Assembly: GCF_025639805.1 (NCBI RefSeq)
Contig: NZ_CP106735.1
Location: 3,009,501-3,073,500, forward strand
Length of the DNA: 64,000 bases
DNA from: Reichenbachiella carrageenanivorans
Lineage (GTDB): Bacteria > Bacteroidota > Bacteroidia > Cytophagales > Cyclobacteriaceae
Direction of reading: 5' to 3'
The stretch's first letter is position 1; each line of letters starts with the position of its first letter. Both the position numbers and the translations under genes were made by a program. Below are positions 17,030-25,019 of this stretch, piece by piece. Below the pieces are notes generated by a model. It ran no database searches. It had not been told where the DNA came from and worked only from the letters and a program-made list of their open reading frames with translations.

Positions 17030-18427
17030 CTAAAAGAATTTGGTGTCAAAATTAACGAGAAAAAGTTCATTTTTTGCTCGTGTGATGGCTGTGTATGTCC
17101 AACGGATAAAATCATTGTTGATTTCAGCATCGCCCAGATAGCCCTGATCCACAAATACGGCATCCCATTGCCCCCCTTGACTTTTGTGGCAAGTGAGCGC
17201 ATAGGCGTATTTTACTTGTAGCGCATTTAGGTATTTGTCTTCCTTCATGGCTTCTTTTTGTTGCCTTTTGGGCATGCCCGCATAGTCAATCAATACGCTT
17301 TTGTAAAGGGCTTGATTTTGTTCTTGTGTGAGGGCAGGTGTATAGCTATGCAAGCCATCGAGTATGATCTTGGCTTCGAATGGCTCCGAATCGGGGTAGT
17401 CTGTTAGTCGGATTTCTACATCGGCAAACCGGAGCCCGTGTAGTTCTTCGGTTCTTTTTATTTTTAATACTTCCACAAAATCTCCATTGGCCAAAAAGCC
17501 AGAAGGCACCTGATCCGTAGCGAAGTTGTAGTTGTTCCGTGCGATCATGAGCAGATCTCCAGCGTCCAACTCATCCTCTTTGTAGAAAAGTGAATTTCGA
17601 ATGTAGTGGTTGTACATCACAGCATTTTTATTGGATCGGCATATGATAAGGGTGTTTTCTAGCCCGTATTTGTCGTGTGCATAGCGGAGGCCGTCTTCCA
17701 GTTTTTCTCCCGTCATGCGGAAAATGTCTTTGTGCGATTTAGTGTTGAAATGAACTTTCTTTTCTTTTTTAGAAAGGCAATCTCGGAGGCTTGTCGCATT
17801 TAATAAAATACCGCTGTTTTCAGCCTGGCGGGTAATCTCAGTCAGCACACTTTCGATGGTATCTAGTCCATAGGTATCTGTCAGGTGCTCACGATCTAGC
17901 GCCATGCTTTTGTCTTGATGTACGGGAGGAAGCTGTGCTGTGTCGCCTACGAGCAGTAGTTTGTTGTCTTCATTCTCAAAAACGAACTGAATCAAGTCGT
18001 TGAGTAGGCTTTTGCTTTTGAAATCGGCCTCAGAGCTAATCATCGACGCCTCGTCTACAATAAATATGGTGTTGGATTGGTAGTTTTTGGTTTGACTAAA
18101 TACAGGGCCTGTAGATTCTTGGTTAGACTTGGCTTTGTAGATTCTCTTATGAATAGTATAGGCTGTTTTCTTGGCATACTGGCTAATCACTTTTGCTGCT
18201 CGACCAGTAGGGGCTAACAGGACAAATTTGTAATTGAATAGTGGGAGCACCTTTACTAGCGTAGCTACGATCGAAGTCTTGCCTGTACCTGCGTATCCTT
18301 TCAGAATCATAGTTGGCTTGGTCGTCTTAGCAGCTATAAATTGGTCAATAGCTAAAAATGCATTGGCCTGACTGTCCGTCGGTTGGTGTTCAAACTTGTT
18401 TCTTAATATTTCGGAGGGTAGTGGCAA
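17030..18427 (-). CDS. RecD/Dda-like superfamily 1 DNA helicase
   Basis: A 465-residue SF1B helicase. Walker A GYAGTGKT is at 44-51, Walker B FIVDEASM near 127, LLVGDTAQLPPV is motif III, and the C-terminal UvrD_C_2 block has YALTCHKSQGGQW and YTAITRAK. No RecBCD partner is adjacent, so it is a stand-alone ATP-dependent helicase like those commonly annotated as RecD-like in Bacteroidota. The full set of motifs suggests it is active. Divergent from the NUDIX gene with 42 nt between. Confidence 0.9.
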   Translation of the reverse strand: MPLPSEILRNKFEHQPTDSQANAFLAIDQFIAAKTTKPTMILKGYAGTGKTSIVATLVKVLPLFNYKFVLLAPTGRAAKVISQYAKKTAYTIHKRIYKAKSNQESTGPVFSQTKNYQSNTIFIVDEASMISSEADFKSKSLLNDLIQFVFENEDNKLLLVGDTAQLPPVHQDKSMALDREHLTDTYGLDTIESVLTEITRQAENSGILLNATSLRDCLSKKEKKVHFNTKSHKDIFRMTGEKLEDGLRYAHDKYGLENTLIICRSNKNAVMYNHYIRNSLFYKEDELDAGDLLMIARNNYNFATDQVPSGFLANGDFVEVLKIKRTEELHGLRFADVEIRLTDYPDSEPFEAKIILDGLHSYTPALTQEQNQALYKSVLIDYAGMPKRQQKEAMKEDKYLNALQVKYAYALTCHKSQGGQWDAVFVDQGYLGDAEINNDFIRWTYTAITRAKNELFLVNFDTKFF

Positions 18428-18469
18428 GAGTATTTGATTATTTTAGCGCAAGTATAGCCACCTCAGAGA

Positions 18470-18961
18470 ATGGGATCAGAAGAAATCAAAAGTATTTTTG
18501 GAAATCAAGTGCGTGTCCGTGTCATGGGGGTCTTGGTTCAGAATGGACAAATACTTTTGTTGAATCATACTGGATTGAATAAAGAAGATGAATTGTGGTT
18601 GCCGCCTGGTGGAGGGGTGCAAGTAGGAGAATCGGCGACTGAGGCTTTGGTCAGGGAGTTTGAAGAGGAGGTAGGCTTGCAGGTTCAACCAAGTGCATTC
18701 TTGGGTGTGAATGAGTTTATAGCGCCGCCATTGCATGCTGTCGAATTATTCTTTGCAGTAGAACAAATTGGTGGTAGCTTACGGCTAGGTTTAGATCCCG
18801 AAATGAAAGGCCGCACTATATTGGAGGAGGCTCGATGGATGGGCGAAGAAGAGCTTAAATTGCTCAATAAAAACTGTCTCCATCGGTTGTTGCACGACAT
18901 TGAATCGATGGATGAACTTTTTAAGATTCGAGGATTTTTTAATATTGGAAAGAATCCTTAA
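18470..18961 (+). CDS. NUDIX hydrolase
   Basis: A 163-residue protein with a full Nudix box in GGGVQVGESATEALVREFEE and the EVGL that follows, which binds metal and cleaves nucleoside-diphosphate-X bonds. The N terminus (VRVRVMGVLVQNGQILLL) is typical. The substrate cannot be told. The start is the ATG at 18470. Confidence 0.9.
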   Translation: MGSEEIKSIFGNQVRVRVMGVLVQNGQILLLNHTGLNKEDELWLPPGGGVQVGESATEALVREFEEEVGLQVQPSAFLGVNEFIAPPLHAVELFFAVEQIGGSLRLGLDPEMKGRTILEEARWMGEEELKLLNKNCLHRLLHDIESMDELFKIRGFFNIGKNP

Positions 18962-19030
18962 AATAGCATTTGCTTTAAGGCAGAATTACTCTAAAAAATA
19001 TTTATACTTGCAAAAAATCGAAATTTAAGC

Positions 19031-19621
19031 ATGGAGAAGACAAGAATAATCTCAATAAGTTTTTTAGTCCTATCGCTTTTCTTGGCGGGGTTTTTAGGCA
19101 ACAGCATTTACAAATCGATTGATGATGCTGATAGAATAGCCACAATGGAACGCCAAATTATTGATAAGCTGATCATGATTAGAGAAGCGCAAATTGCCTA
19201 CCAAGCAGTCAATGGTCAATATACTAGTGATTGGGATAAGCTGAAGAGCTTTGTGGATTCAGGTCAATTCTTTTTAACCTCAAAAATTGAACATATCATT
19301 ACCTTAGATTATGGTGCAGATAGTGTTTATGTAGAAATAGATACATTAGGCACTGTAGCTGTAAAAGATTCATTGTTCTCTGCTGATAAGTATCCAAACT
19401 TTGATTTAGTAACGATGTCTATCGTACCTGGTACTACAGACAAAGAATTTGCTATGTGGGCAGACAAAATTGAAAAGAGTAACGTTAGAGTGGATGTAGT
19501 AGAAGTGTGGAATACCGCACCTGTTGATCCTAAGAGAAAAGAAGACAATGAAGCTAGAACCAAAAAGCCATTGAGATTTGGATCTAGAACAAGTATCACC
19601 ACAGCAGGAAACTGGGAATAA
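19031..19621 (+). CDS. Membrane-anchored protein of unknown function
   Basis: A 196-residue protein with one N-terminal membrane segment (residues 7-28) followed by a helix with REAQIAYQAVNGQYTSDWDKL, which recalls the N-terminal helix and loop of pseudopilins. No prepilin cleavage site was seen. It sits 8 nt before a DUF3822 gene and then coaD, and the three are likely one operon. A -7-like element TATACTTG is at 19003-19010. No function can be given. Confidence 0.75.
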   Translation: MEKTRIISISFLVLSLFLAGFLGNSIYKSIDDADRIATMERQIIDKLIMIREAQIAYQAVNGQYTSDWDKLKSFVDSGQFFLTSKIEHIITLDYGADSVYVEIDTLGTVAVKDSLFSADKYPNFDLVTMSIVPGTTDKEFAMWADKIEKSNVRVDVVEVWNTAPVDPKRKEDNEARTKKPLRFGSRTSITTAGNWE

Positions 19622-19629
19622 TATAAGAT

Positions 19630-20520
19630 TTGGAAGCTATACATAGCGCAACATACAAACTCGTAAAAAGAATCAAAGACAGTAATTTTGATGTAGACCA
19701 ACTACATAATTACTGTCTTTCGATGCAAATAGGGATTCGTGATTTTCAACTTTGCGTCACGGATACCCGTAACCACGCATGTCTATTGCTGGAGGATTAT
19801 ATCCTTCAGGATGTGAAGACGATCAATGCGAGGTTACAGGTATTAGCCAAATTATTTGAAAACCACCATTTGCTGATGGCTGGTTTTTGGCATTCTATTA
19901 AAGTCTCCCTAAAGAGTCATAAATTTTCATTGGTACCAGCCACACATTTTGTAGAGGATTCGGTCAGAGATTATTTGACGCTCAACTGTACCATCAATGA
20001 AAGTGTAGAGGGAGAATATACCTACAAACACAGTGCCTCTAACGTGGTCAATGCATTTGCTGGAGATAAGCGAATGGTCAATTGGATCAATTCTTTGTAC
20101 CCTAATAAAGAAATTGAAGTGATTCACCAAGGTAGTGCTTTGATCGAAGGAATTTTGAAGTACAATACGCAGAGCGATACTAAAATCGTGTATTGTATTT
20201 TGGACCGTGGTATCATGCATATTTTTGTGTCAGAGAATCACAAATTGCATTACTATAATCAGTTCTCAATAAAGGAAGCCAAGGATTATTTAAAATATGT
20301 GATGCTGGTATTCAAGGAATTTAACTTGAATCAACGAACACAGAAAGTAATCCTATGGGGGAATATTGTACAAGGGTCTGATCACCACAAGATGTTTGCT
20401 AAGTATATCGGTAATATCTCTTTTGGTAAACGCCCTTCTAATCTCAAATTTAATTACCACTTCGATGAGGTAGCTGATCACCAGTATTTTGACTTGCTGA
20501 GTGTCTATCTCTGCGACTAA
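19630..20520 (+). CDS. DUF3822 family protein
   Basis: A 296-residue cytoplasmic protein with no membrane segment. It matches DUF3822, a Bacteroidota family with an actin/ASKHA-like fold by prediction, usually found next to coaD, as here (15-nt gap). The late segment KVILWGNIVQGSDHHKMFAKYI is the best-conserved part. The start appears to be TTG at 19630. Function unknown. Confidence 0.75.
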   Translation: MEAIHSATYKLVKRIKDSNFDVDQLHNYCLSMQIGIRDFQLCVTDTRNHACLLLEDYILQDVKTINARLQVLAKLFENHHLLMAGFWHSIKVSLKSHKFSLVPATHFVEDSVRDYLTLNCTINESVEGEYTYKHSASNVVNAFAGDKRMVNWINSLYPNKEIEVIHQGSALIEGILKYNTQSDTKIVYCILDRGIMHIFVSENHKLHYYNQFSIKEAKDYLKYVMLVFKEFNLNQRTQKVILWGNIVQGSDHHKMFAKYIGNISFGKRPSNLKFNYHFDEVADHQYFDLLSVYLCD

Positions 20521-20535
20521 ACCCTAGCGAGATAG

Positions 20536-20994
20536 ATGGCGGACAAGAAAACTGCTCTTTTTCCAGGTTCTTTTGACCCATTTACCAAAGGACACGAAGA
20601 TATTGTGCGCCGAGCCTTGAAGCTTTTTGATGAGGTTATTATTGCCATAGGGTACAACAGTGCTAAATCGCGTTATTTCGAAGTAGAGTATATGGTAGAT
20701 CGAGTGAAATCCGCTTTTTCACCAGGCGACAATATTTCTGTGATTGTTTATAATGAGCTGACAGCCGACTTGGCTAAGAAAACGGATGCGACTTTCTTGA
20801 TCCGTGGGTTGAGAAATACTACAGATTTTGAATACGAGAATAGCATTTCACAGGTCAATAGATACTTGAATGCAGAACTTGAAACCGTTTTCTTAATCAC
20901 TTCGCCAGAGTATGCACACATCAGCTCTACGATTATTCGCGAAGTACACAAATACGACGGGGACATTAGCCCATTTATTCCATACGAGCTTTAA
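20536..20994 (+). CDS. coaD: Phosphopantetheine adenylyltransferase
   Basis: A 152-residue nucleotidyltransferase that makes dephospho-CoA from 4'-phosphopantetheine and ATP. It begins with ALFPGSFDPFTKGHEDIVRR, carrying the T-x-G-H motif, and has FLIRGLRNTTDFEYE and the late ISSTIIRE signature. Length is normal. It overlaps the end of the convergent NUDIX gene by 4 nt. Confidence 0.97.
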   Translation: MADKKTALFPGSFDPFTKGHEDIVRRALKLFDEVIIAIGYNSAKSRYFEVEYMVDRVKSAFSPGDNISVIVYNELTADLAKKTDATFLIRGLRNTTDFEYENSISQVNRYLNAELETVFLITSPEYAHISSTIIREVHKYDGDISPFIPYEL

Positions 20995-21671
20995 TCTGCC
21001 GTTTGAAGTATACGAGCTCTGTATTTTTCAATTACACGTTCTATGGTTTTGTAAGAATGGAGTAAGGCTACGTCTACTTCCTTGTCTGTCATCCAGACGG
21101 TTTTTTGGATGTTTTCCTCCTTTTGTGGAGTCATTTGAGTGTCGTCCAGACAAGTCATGCGGTACCAAGATGTTTTCTTCAGTACATATTTTTTGTTGCG
21201 AATATACGTGTGCCAAGTAGCGCATATTTTTTCTTCCAACTGCACTTTTACACCAGTTTCCTCTTCTACTTCTCGGACAGCTCCTTCGTGTCGTTTTTCT
21301 TTCTTTTCTAGTTTGCCTTTAGGAATATCCCAGAGATCATTTCTGAGTATTAATAGGATTTTTCCATCTTTCTCTACGACTCCACCCGCAGCCTGTACGA
21401 TATCGAATTTTCCCTTTAGGTATTCTTGTGCTTTGACTTTGTTTTTTACTCTGATTTCGATTTGCTTAATCTTAGTGTACTTCTTGTCGGTCATGATTTT
21501 GAGAAGCTTATTGATTGCTTCGTTCGACTTTTCTTTGATCAAAATCTTACCTTTAAGTTTGATGGCTTGTATATCGTCCACGTCACTATCGAGTACTACG
21601 TCAAATTTTTTATTAGACTCGCGTTCTCTGTCGCGAATCCTCACAGGAATATCGTTGATGTATATTTTCAT
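20991..21671 (-). CDS. NUDIX hydrolase with N-terminal extension
   Basis: A 226-residue protein. Residues 1-85 form a basic, beta-alpha region of unknown role; the Nudix domain follows with the box GKLEKKEKRHEGAVREVEE and ETGV. This two-part form is common in Bacteroidota beside pyrE, which is divergent here. The substrate is unknown. The gap to pyrE (132 nt) should hold both promoters. Confidence 0.88.
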   Translation of the reverse strand: MKIYINDIPVRIRDRERESNKKFDVVLDSDVDDIQAIKLKGKILIKEKSNEAINKLLKIMTDKKYTKIKQIEIRVKNKVKAQEYLKGKFDIVQAAGGVVEKDGKILLILRNDLWDIPKGKLEKKEKRHEGAVREVEEETGVKVQLEEKICATWHTYIRNKKYVLKKTSWYRMTCLDDTQMTPQKEENIQKTVWMTDKEVDVALLHSYKTIERVIEKYRARILQTAD

Positions 21672-21803
21672 TTCAATAAGAAGTACTTGCGAACATGGTT
21701 AAAAATCCTTGAGATTCACAATTTCACCCATTAATTTTTCTTCAATTTTTATAATTCATGAGTGCGGAGGAATCTTGATTTAAAATATTACTAATTTCGC
21801 CAC

Positions 21804-22454
21804 ATGATGAATAACGAATCAAATCTTCCACTAAGTGCTCAGATAGCCACAGAATTACTAGAGATCAAAGCCATCAAACTGCAACCAAAGGATCCATTTA
21901 CATGGGCGTCAGGTTGGAAGTCGCCTATCTACTGCGACAATCGTATGACACTGTCGTACCCAGCATTGCGTACGTTGATTAAAAATGCTTTTGTGAAGGA
22001 GATTAAGGCCAAGTATCCCAATACTGAAATTATAGCTGGAGTAGCTACCGCAGGGATTCCTCAGGGTGCTTTGATTGCCGAGGAGATGGGATTGCCATTC
22101 ATCTATGTGAGAGACAAAGCCAAGTCGCATGGTCGTACCAATCGCATAGAAGGGCAGGTACAGGAAGGTAAAAATGTATTTGTTATTGAAGATTTGATTT
22201 CTACAGGAGGAAGCTCGATTAGAGCGATTGAAGCTTTGAGAGAAGCAGGAATGAAAGTGCTTGGATTGGGCGCCATCTTTACTTATGGTTTTCCTCACGC
22301 AGATCGCAATTTGATGCAGGCTAAAGTTCCTCATTTTAGCTTGTCGGATTATCATTCACTATTGGATATTGCGGTGTCTTCGGATTTGATCCAAAGTGAC
22401 GAATTGGATTCGCTCAACTCTTGGAGGATGGAGCCAGAAAACTGGAGAGGCTAG
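21804..22454 (+). CDS. pyrE: Orotate phosphoribosyltransferase
   Basis: A 216-residue enzyme of pyrimidine synthesis that makes OMP from orotate and PRPP. FTWASGWKSPIYCDNR matches the family N terminus, and the PRPP loop is VFVIEDLISTGGSS. AGVATAGIPQG is the flexible catalytic segment. A second ATG three bases later is equally possible. Confidence 0.96.
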   Translation: MMNNESNLPLSAQIATELLEIKAIKLQPKDPFTWASGWKSPIYCDNRMTLSYPALRTLIKNAFVKEIKAKYPNTEIIAGVATAGIPQGALIAEEMGLPFIYVRDKAKSHGRTNRIEGQVQEGKNVFVIEDLISTGGSSIRAIEALREAGMKVLGLGAIFTYGFPHADRNLMQAKVPHFSLSDYHSLLDIAVSSDLIQSDELDSLNSWRMEPENWRG

Positions 22455-22881
22455 GCCGAACAAGTCCTCCTAGTAAAAGGAAGGATTCAGTAAACGTAAG
22501 ATTCTACTCCAAAGGCTCAGTGCTAAAAAATCTTATTAGTTATTCATCAAATAAGAACATATAGAGTCCATTCACGCCAGTGAATATGATGCGACTCTTG
22601 TGAGTCTTTATGCTCAATTACCAAGTCTTCTGCTAGGTTTGTTTGGCTCAAGTAGGCAACCCCAAAGGGCTTTTCTCAAAGTCAATTTGGTGGTATGCTC
22701 TAATCTATATATTAAGGGATTTATGGAAGTATCCACTTAATACGTTGGTCAATGGTTCAATTCCTGTCATTACAATTTCAGCTCTTTACAAAAGGTTTAA
22801 TCTACCAACAGAAAAATCATTATTTAAAACAAGCCGTTTAAGTGCTTTGAGGCCTGTTTTTTCGCTTTTCTGACTGATGGC

Positions 22882-22962
22882 TACATTGTCCTTATTGCTA
22901 GCTACATACTCCGAGGGCTAAAAATCAACATTTACATTGGTATAAATGAGAACCATAGATAG
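22882..22962 (+). pseudogene. Possible GIY-YIG endonuclease N-terminal remnant
   Basis: About 26 codons read YIVLIASYILRG, then LKINIYIGINENHR and a stop at 22960. Order and spacing recall the GIY...YIG core (VYIL...FYIGxTxN). An ATG at 22877 is out of frame by one base. The similarity is by eye and short, so the call is weak. Confidence 0.35.
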
Positions 22963-22968
22963 ATTTTG
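22937..22968 (+). promoter_or_regulatory. Candidate promoter for the GH110 gene
   Basis: TTG at 22937-22939 lies 20 nt before TAGATTTTG (22960-22968), close to the Bacteroidota pattern TTG-N19/20-TAnnTTTG with one extra T. The GH110 ATG follows 6 nt later, which is short for a leader, so this is tentative. Confidence 0.3.
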
Positions 22969-22973
22969 TAAAG

Positions 22974-24863
22974 ATGGTAAAAGAGACACGGAGAGTTTTG
23001 TTGATCGGGTTGGCGATAGGTAGTTTAGGCATCATAAGTTTTTTGAATGTCGGTCAAATCTCAAGAAAAATTCAATTCGATACGAGTATATCGAAGGATG
23101 CTACTGCAGCAGTTTTGCAGCAGTTTTTAGCTTACGACGAAAAACCATTTACCAAAGTCACTTTCGAAAAAGGTACTTATCATTTTTATCCAGATAAAGG
23201 GCTTGAATCTTTTTGCCATATATCTAATCATGATGATGTGTTGATAAGCACTGCATTTCCGATCACAAACAAAAAAAATATTACGATCGATGGACAGGGG
23301 TCTACTTTTATTTTTCATGGTAGGATGGTGCCATTTCTTATCGAGCATTCAGAGTATATCTCATTACAAAATTTGTCTATCGATTGGGCTCAGACATTTC
23401 ACAGCGAAGCAGAAGTAGTCGCTATAGATGAGGCAAACCACACTTTTGATATTCAGATTTCAGACGAATACCCATATGAGATAAGAAATGGACAGGTGTA
23501 TTTTATTAAAGAATATTATGAGCATACAATTGGTCAGTCTATTCTGTATGATCCTATGAGAAATGCTATTGCTTTTGATACAGAATCTTACACACCAGTA
23601 ACCTCTTATACTAAGTTGCCAGTAGCTCAAAGAGCTACACCGATTATTCATAAATATAAGGCCGATCACAATGCGCCACCATTGAAACAGCTCAATAGGG
23701 AGTGGCAACTTGAAATGACCGAAGTGGCACCTGGTCGGGTACGTATTGCTAACCACAAAAAGAAACTACCACCAGTAGGAATGATTTTGGCAGCCAAAGG
23801 TGAGCAAAGTCAAAATCGAATAGCACCTGCTATTCGAATCACGCACACGGTAGGATTCAGTGCGAATCAGGTGAATGTACATCATGCTGGAGGCATGGGG
23901 TTGATTGCTGAAAATTCAGAAAACCTCACCCTCGACAATTTCAACGTGATACCTTCCAATGGCAGAATGGTGTCTGCTACTGCCGATGCTACGCATTTTG
24001 TAGGTTGTCGTGGGCAGGTAACGCTAAAAAATTGCACACTCAATAACCAGCTGGATGATGGTCTTAATGTGCACGGAACCTACCAAGAGGTTATGGATGT
24101 TTTAGGAGATCGACAGGTAGGCATACGTATTGGTCATTATCAGCAGCTAGGGTTTGAGATCGGAAGGCCAGGAGATCAATTAGGGCTGCTGAAGCTGGAT
24201 GAATCCTTTTTCCCTTATGCTCAGCTTACTTTAGAAAATATAGAGGTATTGAATGGTAGGTATCAAATACTGACATTCAAAGAAAAACTGCCAGAGGATT
24301 TAGAATCAGGAGATTTATTAGAAAATCTAGATGCCTATCCAGAGCTGTTAGTAGAAAACTGTGACATCGGCAGCAACAGAGCGCGAGGTTTACTCATTTC
24401 TACACCTAAAAAATCTGTGGTAAGAAACAATAAGTTTCATACTGAAATGGAAGCTATTCTACTGCCAGTAGAGAGTAGCCATTGGTACGAATCGGGTAGT
24501 GCTTCTTCATTATTGATTACGGGTAATACTTTTCAAGATTGTACTCATAGTGGACAAAATAGGGGTGTTATTCGGTTGGTTACCGACGATGATAACGAAA
24601 ATGTGGCTTTTAAAAACATCACTGTCACCCACAATACATTCAATCAATTTGATAATCTGATTTTAGAAATCAACAATACTGAAAAGTTTGAGTTTTCAGA
24701 AAATGAAATTAACAACTCAGGCACATTTCCTCAGCTTTTCCCAGAAAACCCTGTAGTTAAGGTGAGGTCTTCTAGCCAATTGGTATTTGAAAATAACATA
24801 TATAGAGGTCGTGCGACTACTCTTTTCGAATCAGATGAAGAGGGAGCAGGCCTTACTTTTTAA
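22974..24863 (+). CDS. GH110 alpha-1,3-galactosidase (parallel beta-helix)
   Basis: A 629-residue exported enzyme with an N-terminal hydrophobic signal/anchor (residues 8-25). It shows right-handed beta-helix repeats and the GH110 core: DATHFVGCRG (338-347), LKNCTLNNQLDDGLNVHGTY (351-370, with Asp361, Asp362 and His367) and VNVHHAGGMGLIAEN. GH110 enzymes are inverting exo-alpha-1,3-galactosidases; characterised members act on blood-group B/linear alpha-Gal and, in marine bacteria, on galactosides derived from lambda-carrageenan. It opens the locus just before susC, so it probably trims non-reducing alpha-1,3-galactose from oligosaccharides. The family call is from motif recognition. Confidence 0.82.
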   Translation: MVKETRRVLLIGLAIGSLGIISFLNVGQISRKIQFDTSISKDATAAVLQQFLAYDEKPFTKVTFEKGTYHFYPDKGLESFCHISNHDDVLISTAFPITNKKNITIDGQGSTFIFHGRMVPFLIEHSEYISLQNLSIDWAQTFHSEAEVVAIDEANHTFDIQISDEYPYEIRNGQVYFIKEYYEHTIGQSILYDPMRNAIAFDTESYTPVTSYTKLPVAQRATPIIHKYKADHNAPPLKQLNREWQLEMTEVAPGRVRIANHKKKLPPVGMILAAKGEQSQNRIAPAIRITHTVGFSANQVNVHHAGGMGLIAENSENLTLDNFNVIPSNGRMVSATADATHFVGCRGQVTLKNCTLNNQLDDGLNVHGTYQEVMDVLGDRQVGIRIGHYQQLGFEIGRPGDQLGLLKLDESFFPYAQLTLENIEVLNGRYQILTFKEKLPEDLESGDLLENLDAYPELLVENCDIGSNRARGLLISTPKKSVVRNNKFHTEMEAILLPVESSHWYESGSASSLLITGNTFQDCTHSGQNRGVIRLVTDDDNENVAFKNITVTHNTFNQFDNLILEINNTEKFEFSENEINNSGTFPQLFPENPVVKVRSSSQLVFENNIYRGRATTLFESDEEGAGLTF

Positions 24864-25019
24864 TAAAAATTCTAACGTAAATGAATAACATATGAATGAA
24901 CACTTTACATTATTTTATTGGGCACTACGAATCGGATTCTTTTAAATGAGTGCTATTGCTAAGGCTGGTGGCTGTACGCCATGATTAAAAAAACAATAAC
25001 AAAGACACTTAACAATATT

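Larger units (their letters stand above)
22455..22973 (+). other. Non-coding spacer with relics at the border of the polysaccharide locus
   Basis: This 519-nt gap holds no intact gene. Small hairpins are at 22570-22585 (ATTCAC/GTGAAT) and 22593-22606 (GACTC/GAGTC). At about 22752-22774 the stretch GGTTCAATTCCTGTCATTAC looks like the T-arm and 3' end of a tRNA, but the rest of the cloverleaf is gone. About 110 nt later, frame 22879-22959 reads GYIVLIASYILRG and then INIYIGINEN, which resembles the start of a GIY-YIG endonuclease cut short. A tRNA followed by such a gene is common in Bacteroidota. The 76-codon open frame at 22643 looks spurious. Confidence 0.5.

Noticed and set aside
22750..22775. 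Intact tRNA gene
   Set aside because: Only a T-arm-like stretch is present; no acceptor partner, D-arm or anticodon arm could be folded upstream.
22643..22873. 76-codon open frame in the gap before the GH110 gene
   Set aside because: It crosses the tRNA-like stretch and a T-rich run and has no recognisable domain; most likely spurious.
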